Source of the DNA: Phycisphaerales bacterium | GTDB taxonomy: Bacteria > Planctomycetota > Phycisphaerae > Phycisphaerales > SM1A02 | Assembly (NCBI GenBank): GCA_014238205.1 | Contig: JABABM010000022.1 | Span: 1-40,973 of the forward strand | Length of the DNA: 40,973 bases | Direction of reading: 5' to 3' | Notes under the pieces: generated by a model | Databases searched by the model: none | Told to the model about the DNA's origin: nothing | What the model saw: only the letters and a program-made list of their open reading frames with translations | Program-made: the position numbers and the translations under genes | In this document: positions 34,343-40,005 of the stretch, piece after piece | Position numbering within the stretch: the first letter of the stretch is position 1 | Layout: every line of letters begins with the position of its first letter

Positions 34343-34527
34343 AACCCGATGAGAAACCAGGGAAGCAGGAGCCCCTGAAACAAGGGCGGACAAGAGTTCC
34401 ATATTTCAAAGTGAAGTCCAGAGGACCGCAGATTTCGATCAAGGAGCACTACGAGAAGCAGTACCCGGACGACCCTGAGAAGGTGCAGCAACTGCTGAAC
34501 CAATGGGAGAACTACGAGACGTTCTAG
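34339..34527 (+). CDS. small protein 4, 62 residues
   Basis: AAAGGAG at 34324-34330 and the ATGA overlap fix the start. The product is rich in Lys, Pro and Gln (MKPDEKPGKQEPLKQGRTR at the start) and ends in a helical EKVQQLLNQWENYETF. No family was recognised. Tight overlaps through the four genes indicate one transcript and roughly matched amounts. Confidence 0.65.
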   Translation: MKPDEKPGKQEPLKQGRTRVPYFKVKSRGPQISIKEHYEKQYPDDPEKVQQLLNQWENYETF

Positions 34528-34701
34528 TTGCCGACGGGTGCGGTGGGGCGTTTTTCTTCAGGCACCTCGTGGTCATCACTGACGTAGGCAAGCACATCGT
34601 CCTTCTGCGGGCATTTCTGCCCATTACGGGTTGATGGCGTCCATTGTACGACCCTCATAGGGGCAATTAGGATGCTCCAGGGCCTGTTTGCTAGATTGAG
34701 C

Positions 34702-34732
34702 GTCAGATCGCTTGAAGTGCAATCGTATTACT
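34702..34732 (+). promoter_or_regulatory. degenerate copy (R0) of the GTCAGAT-N16-GTACT element
   Basis: GTCAGAT (34702-34708) is followed after exactly 16 nt by GTATTACT (34725-34732). An imperfect hairpin CGCTTG/CAATCG (one mismatch) fills the spacer. A second hairpin, CACGGT-ATT-ACCGTG (34761-34775), lies between it and the start of the three-gene operon, as in the better copies at 38.5-39.9 kb. The resemblance is weaker than among the other four. Confidence 0.4.
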
Positions 34733-34782
34733 ATTGAGAGCAATAAACTCCCGGTGTGATCACGGTATTACCGTGTCCATGC

Positions 34783-35697
34783 ATGATCGTCGATCTTTCC
34801 ATGACTGAGCAGCTCATTCATCTCAATCTCGAAACTTGGATCCGCATTGCTGATGAGCGGGCAAGATCAGCTGTCATGTCGGTGTTCATCCTTGGATCCT
34901 TCATTGAGAATAAGCCGCATATAGAAGCACTTTGTGATGAGTTTGTTCAGAAAGAGATTTGGACCCAATTCGACCCCAATCGTATTCGCGAGGGTAGGAC
35001 TCTTGAGGAGGGTGCTCATGCCTTCCTCAAGACGTGGATGAACTCAAGAGCGAAAGATCGGCTCAAGCACCTTGAAGTCGAGCGAGCCCATGAAGGCAAG
35101 CTCAAGGCAATGCTGGGATCCAAGTTGGTTGAATCTGGTGAGGATGTGGATCTCATCATGAACAGTGAGAATGTCACTGGCCATGCCAGGGGCATTATGA
35201 TGCTCGAGCAGACACAGTCAGTGATCGACAAATGGGGCGAAGGTTGTGCTGTTCAGGCTAAATGGAACCGTGTCTCGGTGCTGCTTCTACAGTTGAGAAT
35301 GAAGGTAGCTCTCGCTGTCTTTATCGAAGACATAGTCAGGGGGAGAAGCATGGGTATCCAGGGTTTGAGAGCAATCGTCGAAGAGCACATCGAGTGGCCG
35401 GAAGCATTTTGCTCATGGACATTGCAGCATGAGCTCCCCCCTTTCGTCTTCGAGCTCTGGGTGCGTGCAGTTGAAGTGCTCTGGCCAGATCTGTTGCACC
35501 GTCGGGGAAACAGCAACTCTGGCCAAGCCGTCGTTGATGCAGTCAACGATCTGCAGTCGATTTGGCAACTTACACGTAACACTTGGGATAAGCAGGTTGA
35601 ACATGCTGGAAAGTATCTGACGCAGTCACATCCCGATATCGCATCCAAGCCGCCTTGGAATCGGGTTGCTCGCATGTCTGTAGGAAGTGGGCCATGA
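34783..35697 (+). CDS. unknown helical protein, first gene of a three-gene operon
   Basis: No ribosome binding site is visible. ATG codons at 34783 and 34801 are both possible (304 or 298 residues). The protein is mostly alpha-helical with no signal peptide. The stretch from IEALCDEFVQKEIWTQFDPN to WMNSRAKDRLKH recalls region 2 of sigma-70-type factors (a DxVQ-like helix, FDP, then a tryptophan helix ending in R-x-x-DRL). I see no matching region 4, so this is only a hint. The base composition is more AT-rich than the genes before 33 kb. The stop overlaps the second gene (ATGA at 35694-35697). Function is unknown. Confidence 0.6.
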   Translation: MIVDLSMTEQLIHLNLETWIRIADERARSAVMSVFILGSFIENKPHIEALCDEFVQKEIWTQFDPNRIREGRTLEEGAHAFLKTWMNSRAKDRLKHLEVERAHEGKLKAMLGSKLVESGEDVDLIMNSENVTGHARGIMMLEQTQSVIDKWGEGCAVQAKWNRVSVLLLQLRMKVALAVFIEDIVRGRSMGIQGLRAIVEEHIEWPEAFCSWTLQHELPPFVFELWVRAVEVLWPDLLHRRGNSNSGQAVVDAVNDLQSIWQLTRNTWDKQVEHAGKYLTQSHPDIASKPPWNRVARMSVGSGP

Positions 35698-36692
35698 GTT
35701 CGCTCCGCAAGATTGTAGACTCGGTCGAGATCGACCCGGAACAGGCCCGGGCAGCCCTGCATGAAAACATCTCGTGTCTGGATTTCGAATCTGGTGACCG
35801 TGCACTGGCAATTCTGAAGTTTGCAAGCCTACTGTCGCTCTTGGGGGATCCATCGCAGCTTCAGCAGTGGCATGAATCCATCCAAGTGCACGAAGACAAG
35901 CACGCCTATCGGATTTCCAAGTGGATTGAACAGGAATGCACCCATCTGATCGATCTAGTGACTTCTGCGACAGGCATCATGGAAGGGGGTGAAGCCCTTG
36001 GCGAGGAGCGTGAGCGACTAGTGTCGAGTGCATTGGTGGACGCCCAAGACATGGTCTGTATTGCTCGTGCGAATGAAACCTGGTCGGGGTTGGACATCGT
36101 CCGTGTCGACCTGGATGATATGGAGTCGGCTTGCAACCAGATGTTGGATGTAATCGACCGTAATCTGCCTTCCTTGGCCCCACTTTCAAGTTATCACAGC
36201 CTCTACTCCCTTCCTCAGGACACGCGTCTTGGTAAACATGACCTGTCATCCGGCCTCAGGATGGTAGTTGATGATGAGCGGTTGAATTCTCTTGTCGCCG
36301 GCTTCATCGGATCACAAGCCGTCCGAAGTGCCGCTGCCGTGGTTGGTCTTGCAACCACCGCCCTTCACTTTGCCGATGGCGCCACCCCCGCAAGTGCATC
36401 ACGGGCTCTACTCGAAGAATGGAAGCGGAACCCTATTCATATATCGAAGGACATCGACGGTGTGCATCATGAAATGAACCTGGTGATGCGCGACAACTGG
36501 AAGCTGCATGTCGACCTTCGCCGTACGGGCGAGGACGGTGACTCCGTATCTCCTCTTCGTGTCCGCCTGGGATCTCTGAAGGGTGTTCAGGAGGCAAAGC
36601 ATCGTTTCGTCTTCGATCTGTCGGAGTTGTCACTTGACGATCAGGTGCGATTGTCCAGAACGAGACCTGTGATCACATTTGATGATGACTGA
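35694..36692 (+). CDS. unknown protein, second gene of the three-gene operon
   Basis: AGGAAG 6 nt upstream and the ATGA overlap set the start; the product is 332 residues. The first two thirds are helical and acidic. Around residues 197-230 there is an Ala/Gly-rich, hydrophobic stretch (GFIGSQAVRSAAAVVGLATT). The last 90 residues look beta-rich (VHHEMNLVMRDNWKLHVDLR, then LRVRLGSLKGVQEAKHRFVF). I recognise no family. It overlaps the third gene by 8-11 nt, so all three proteins are probably made in fixed proportion and may form a complex. Confidence 0.65.
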   Translation: MSSLRKIVDSVEIDPEQARAALHENISCLDFESGDRALAILKFASLLSLLGDPSQLQQWHESIQVHEDKHAYRISKWIEQECTHLIDLVTSATGIMEGGEALGEERERLVSSALVDAQDMVCIARANETWSGLDIVRVDLDDMESACNQMLDVIDRNLPSLAPLSSYHSLYSLPQDTRLGKHDLSSGLRMVVDDERLNSLVAGFIGSQAVRSAAAVVGLATTALHFADGATPASASRALLEEWKRNPIHISKDIDGVHHEMNLVMRDNWKLHVDLRRTGEDGDSVSPLRVRLGSLKGVQEAKHRFVFDLSELSLDDQVRLSRTRPVITFDDD

Positions 36693-38460
36693 CACAATCA
36701 CTGGTCAAATCGATCTGCCTCCAACTGCTCCCGAGTACCCCGGAGTCCATGCGCTTCAATGGATTGCCTGCAATGGACTGGAATCTGCACAACGTGAAGT
36801 ACAGGATGGTTCACCCCCGGAATGGATGGTGGAATGGGCTGCAGATCCTTCATGCAAAACGCTTCGAAGCGCAGCCGGCACAAATCGATTTCTAGTTGCA
36901 CCGGGTATGCACAGGAGCGGTCGGTCTTCGGATGGAAGGTTTGGATTCATCGTGTATTCAGAAACTGCACCAGTCGGGCAAGATCATGCGTTCTGCTCGG
37001 ATGACGCCGATGACTATTGCTGTTCCATTATCTCTATGGTTGATCAGATCATGCGTGACCAGTGGTGCTTGGATGACCCGTCGCCAACCTCTAAGATCCG
37101 TCTGATCCTTCCCGGGAAATGTCGATATGAAAGTTGCGGTGCGGCTGTGGTACTGGCGCGAGTTGCACAATGGATACCCGGGATGAAAGATTATGCAGGG
37201 CTGGCGGTCAGCGGTACCTGTCACGTTGGCGATACGATCAGTCTTCGAAAGGCCGACCATCTCGAAGAGAAGCATTCGCTGCTTGAGTCCTGTGGATGGA
37301 GAGATCCACTCGAAATCATCGGCTGTGGTCAATGGAAGTCTGCCAAGTTCAATGACTTTGTAGTCGAAGCAACGCGTCGCTTTGGAGGATGCAACCACAA
37401 CCTGGACAAGATCTGCGACATCATCGAGAAGAATGCCAGTAAATCACAGCTAGATTTGGTCAGGGAATACCGTGCCCTCGCCGACCTATGGGCGGATGTG
37501 CCGCTGATTGCATTGTTTGTCCACGCGAAAGCCTGTTTTATCTATCGCTGCGAAGGCGCAATCGATGATGCCCGGAACTCCTTGGATGCCGCTATGCGGT
37601 ATAGAGACAAGGCTAAAGAGACGCTTTACGCCAGGCCCAAGGGTGACATTGCAGAGCATGCCAATGATGAACTTGCACTTCATGAGGCTTGGTTGATCCT
37701 GTCGGTTGGGAAATGGGGTAATGAGAAGCCATATGCGGATGTTGAGAAAATTTTGGACAAAGTCTATGAAAGTTGGTTTCAGAGTGAGATTGAGAAACGT
37801 CTGCTACAGAATGCGGTGACCCTTTTGGCACATCGCCTGGAATATCGTGGACGTTGGGCGAAATCAGAAGATGACCTGACTGCCGCTTGGGAGATGATGC
37901 AGCGTGCAATCAAATACAGACCTGAAAAAACAGAATTGTTGTTCCGCCTGGTCGGCATCGGCTGTTCGATGCATCGTCTGGGACTTCAAGTCCCGGAGAT
38001 ATCTGATGTCTCATCTTTGAATCAACCCTCCGAACATGATGGGTATCAACCAGCCAATTACATGCAGGCCATCAACATGGAAATGCTGAATCCCGATCTG
38101 AAGAAGATCCGCCAGTTGCATGCCGTGATGTCTAAAGAAGCAAATGATCGTAGTGAACCCGGCAGATCGACCTACGATGTCGATCTGTTCCACGAACAGG
38201 TGCTCATGGCTGAGACGCCAATCGACGAGAAACTCAGGCAGGAGTCGATTGGTGCGCTTTCAAGATCGACCTCCTTCACTTCAGATCTGAATCCGAACAG
38301 TCCGCTTCGGGTCGTGGCCTGCCGCTTCCGAGGGGTCATCGAGCAGGCGGGCGGGGATCCACCGGATCTGCCCGGCCCACCCGAATGCGCCGAACTCCTG
38401 GAGATGTATGAATGCTTCCGCCAGGAACCCGACCAGGCCTGGGCTCGCTGCTTCTATTGA
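36685..38460 (+). CDS. putative Lon-type (S16) Ser-Lys protease domain fused to TPR-like helical region; third gene of the operon
   Basis: The product is 591 residues (a second ATG one codon earlier is equally good). Residues 85-230 resemble the Lon proteolytic fold. A strand RLILPG leads to ESCGAAVVLARVAQWI, with Ser150 in the place of the Lon GPSAGAA serine. Then GLAVSGTCHVGDTISL matches the Lon VAMTGEITLRG strand pair, and HLEEKHSLLESCG matches GLKEKLLAAHRAG, putting Lys196 in the place of the Lon lysine (46 residues after Ser; 43 in E. coli Lon). No ATPase domain is attached. Residues 250-450 are helical repeats of TPR type. The reading rests on motif order only; the rest of the chain is unrecognised. 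Confidence 0.6.
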   Translation: MTDTITGQIDLPPTAPEYPGVHALQWIACNGLESAQREVQDGSPPEWMVEWAADPSCKTLRSAAGTNRFLVAPGMHRSGRSSDGRFGFIVYSETAPVGQDHAFCSDDADDYCCSIISMVDQIMRDQWCLDDPSPTSKIRLILPGKCRYESCGAAVVLARVAQWIPGMKDYAGLAVSGTCHVGDTISLRKADHLEEKHSLLESCGWRDPLEIIGCGQWKSAKFNDFVVEATRRFGGCNHNLDKICDIIEKNASKSQLDLVREYRALADLWADVPLIALFVHAKACFIYRCEGAIDDARNSLDAAMRYRDKAKETLYARPKGDIAEHANDELALHEAWLILSVGKWGNEKPYADVEKILDKVYESWFQSEIEKRLLQNAVTLLAHRLEYRGRWAKSEDDLTAAWEMMQRAIKYRPEKTELLFRLVGIGCSMHRLGLQVPEISDVSSLNQPSEHDGYQPANYMQAINMEMLNPDLKKIRQLHAVMSKEANDRSEPGRSTYDVDLFHEQVLMAETPIDEKLRQESIGALSRSTSFTSDLNPNSPLRVVACRFRGVIEQAGGDPPDLPGPPECAELLEMYECFRQEPDQAWARCFY

Positions 38461-38484
38461 TTCCCTGAAAAATCGAATCGAACC

Positions 38485-38512
38485 GTCAGATGACCGGCCC
38501 GCCGGTCGTACT
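38485..38512 (+). promoter_or_regulatory. GTCAGAT-N16-GTACT element, copy R1
   Basis: GTCAGAT (38485-38491), a 16-nt spacer forming GACCGG-CCCG-CCGGTC, and GTACT (38508-38512). The 14 nt CGAACCGTCAGATG are shared exactly with R2. A second hairpin GCGGTG/CACCGC (38523-38543) follows, then GAGGAGA and the nuclease start. It may be a promoter with a palindromic spacer or a structured 5' leader. Confidence 0.7.
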
Positions 38513-38558
38513 TGTTTAGTCAGCGGTGGCACATCGTCACCGCATGAGGAGAATCGAC

Positions 38559-39209
38559 ATGACGGCGATGAAACGAGACAAGCCCTACGTCTGGGTGACC
38601 TGGATCACCCCTCTGTTGTCCGGAGACGCCCAGTGCACCTGGGCGGCTTGGTTCAAGGCGAACCACAAATACAAGTCCAGGCCGAGCGATTTCGACTCGG
38701 CGGCATGGACGGCACGCCATAATGAACTCCTCGGGAAGCGGGCGACCGAACTCGAGAAGGATGGCTGGGTCGTCAAGCTCGAGGACCAGAACAGCTTCAA
38801 ACTGGTCGGCCGCGAAGGTGGCTGCCTCTCGGGGAAGCCCGACATTGTCGCAACCCGCGAAGGTCGGATGCTCGTCATCGACTGCAAGACAGGACAGCGA
38901 CGCAACTCGGATGTCATGCAGGTCCTGATCTACATGCTGGCGATGCGAAGGCGGCATCCCGGGCTGGATCCATCAGCCATCAGTGGCGAACTTCAGTATT
39001 CCGATGGAATTCTCGATGTCCCCGCGGAGGGACTCGATGAGGAGTTCATGGTTCGCCTGGCGAAGGTCATGGGAGAAGTAACCGGAGCCGAGCCTCCACG
39101 GAGGGTGCCGAGCTACTCTGAGTGCCGGTTCTGTCCCATCCGGGAAGAAGACTGTCCGGAACGGATTTCCGAACAGGCCGTCGAGCACCAGGTACCGGAT
39201 CTGTTCTGA
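38559..39209 (+). CDS. Cas4/RecB-like PD-(D/E)XK nuclease with probable Fe-S cluster
   Basis: GAGGAGA (38546-38552) sets the ATG at 38559; the product is 216 residues. The nuclease core reads GKPDIVATREGRMLVIDCK: Pro94-Asp95, then Asp108-Cys-Lys110, followed by Gln121-x3-Tyr125, which is the RecB/Cas4 motif III. Three cysteines near the end (Cys189, Cys192, Cys199) with one upstream (Cys26 or Cys89) match the Cas4/AddB pattern that holds a 4Fe-4S cluster. Size fits Cas4. No CRISPR array or other cas gene is in the window, so a role as a stand-alone or system-bound DNA exonuclease is more likely than spacer acquisition. Confidence 0.8.
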   Translation: MTAMKRDKPYVWVTWITPLLSGDAQCTWAAWFKANHKYKSRPSDFDSAAWTARHNELLGKRATELEKDGWVVKLEDQNSFKLVGREGGCLSGKPDIVATREGRMLVIDCKTGQRRNSDVMQVLIYMLAMRRRHPGLDPSAISGELQYSDGILDVPAEGLDEEFMVRLAKVMGEVTGAEPPRRVPSYSECRFCPIREEDCPERISEQAVEHQVPDLF

Positions 39210-39224
39210 AAAAACACTCGAACC

Positions 39225-39252
39225 GTCAGATGGGCAGTGGCGAGTTCGTACT
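39225..39252 (+). promoter_or_regulatory. GTCAGAT-N16-GTACT element, copy R2
   Basis: GTCAGAT (39225-39231), a 16-nt spacer with a weaker GGGC/GTTC stem (two G-U pairs), and GTACT (39248-39252). It starts 16 nt after the nuclease stop. Part of its spacer (CAGTGGCGA, 39235-39243) can pair instead with TCGCCACTG (39282-39290) downstream. Confidence 0.65.
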
Positions 39253-39301
39253 TCATGTGCCGGGCCGTTTCCATGGGCCGGTCGCCACTGGACAGGTGGC
39301 G
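39235..39301 (+). promoter_or_regulatory. mutually exclusive hairpins (attenuator-like)
   Basis: Segment 1 CAGTGGCGA (39235-39243) is fully complementary to segment 2 TCGCCACTG (39282-39290). Segment 2 also pairs with segment 3: CGCCAC (39283-39288) with GTGGCG (39296-39301). Pairings 1-2 and 2-3 exclude each other, the layout of a two-state RNA switch. There is no T-tract, so if it switches anything it would not be by simple intrinsic termination. Confidence 0.4.
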
Positions 39302-39320
39302 GAATGAAATAGCAGCAGGT

Positions 39321-39348
39321 GTCAGATGAGCCGGGGTCGGCTCGTACT
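39321..39348 (+). promoter_or_regulatory. GTCAGAT-N16-GTACT element, copy R3
   Basis: GTCAGAT (39321-39327), a 16-nt spacer forming GAGCCG-GGGT-CGGCTC, and GTACT (39344-39348). CCCGGAACCC follows at 39366-39375, then a second hairpin CCCCGA/TCGGGG (39374-39392), AAGGAG, and the start codon of the acidic-tail gene 59 nt after the element. Confidence 0.7.
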
Positions 39349-39407
39349 GATGCATGGCAGGGATGCCCGGAACCCCCGACCGAAGATCGGGGATAAGGAG
39401 AGACACG

Positions 39408-39770
39408 ATGACCGCACCCAATGTACCCGCCAAGATCCAAGTCGCCTTCCAGGTAATGGCCTACAGCCAGTCTGTGCAGAGTACGACCTTCGACCAGTCC
39501 CCGGTGGGGATGGCACGTTCGTCCGGCCGGCAGCTGTCGGACCATGAGAAGGGAATGCTCGCGGCAGCGCAGAACCTCGTTCGGAACTGGCTCAATGATG
39601 AGATCGAACTTGAGAGTCCGTCCATCGGGTTTCAATCCCATGGACTGCCCGGAGTTCCCTTTCAACTTGCAGCATCGGTCCAGAAGAATGAGGACGACGA
39701 TGATGACGTTGACGACGAGGAGGCCTGCGTTGATCCAGAGGACCTTCCTGAAGAAGAGTTTCCATTCTGA
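39408..39770 (+). CDS. unknown protein with strongly acidic C-terminal tail, 120 residues
   Basis: AAGGAGAG (39395-39402) sets the ATG at 39408. Residues 1-90 form a small domain I do not recognise (opening MTAPNVPAKIQVAFQVMAYS). From residue 94 to the end nearly every residue is Asp or Glu (NEDDDDDVDDEEACVDPEDL and onward). Such tails occur in DNA mimics and in proteins that dock on basic surfaces. It lies between a nuclease gene and a Z1 ATPase gene, both preceded by the same regulatory element, so a part in the same complex or its control is likely. Confidence 0.65.
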   Translation: MTAPNVPAKIQVAFQVMAYSQSVQSTTFDQSPVGMARSSGRQLSDHEKGMLAAAQNLVRNWLNDEIELESPSIGFQSHGLPGVPFQLAASVQKNEDDDDDVDDEEACVDPEDLPEEEFPF

Positions 39771-39834
39771 ATCGCAGGCATGGATGCCACGGCAGAGCCA
39801 GGGATGGCCGGACCTTCCTACACGAATTCACTGC

Positions 39835-39865
39835 CGCCGGAGCCACGCTCGAGATGGCTCCGGCG
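39835..39865 (+). other. 11-bp perfect hairpin after the acidic-tail gene
   Basis: CGCCGGAGCCA (39835-39845) and TGGCTCCGGCG (39855-39865) form a perfect 11-bp stem with a 9-nt loop, 65 nt after the stop. No T-tract follows. It may be a transcript 3' end or processing site that separates the acidic-tail gene from the Z1 gene, which has its own element R4 further on. Confidence 0.5.
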
Positions 39866-39919
39866 ACGGTGAAAGGGGGGCGGCCGTCGGCAGAGGGCAT
39901 GGATAGATGAAAGAACGGT

Positions 39920-39947
39920 GTCAGATGAGCCGGTGCAGGTTCGTACT
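39920..39947 (+). promoter_or_regulatory. GTCAGAT-N16-GTACT element, copy R4
   Basis: GTCAGAT (39920-39926), a 16-nt spacer with a five-pair stem GAGCC/GGTTC (one G-U), and GTACT (39943-39947). As in R3, CCCGGAACCC follows (39962-39971), then a hairpin CTGAA/TTCAG (39971-39986), AGGAG, and the start of the Z1 gene 58 nt after the element. Confidence 0.7.
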
Positions 39948-40005
39948 GATCAGCAAGGACACCCGGAACCCTGAAACGAGATTCAGAGAACACAGGAGAT
40001 ACACG

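Noticed and set aside
34528..34560. Terminator at the T-run after the four-gene operon
   Set aside because: A run of five T is present at about 34552, but no convincing stem precedes it.
39255..39329. Short ORF between R2 and R3
   Set aside because: It has no ribosome binding site, is not similar to anything at the other copies, and its end falls inside the R3 element.
38485..39947. CRISPR array formed by the four repeats near a Cas4-like gene
   Set aside because: The copies are 68-740 nt apart, only partly identical, and each lies in a gene leader. There are no regular spacers, so they are leader elements and not an array.
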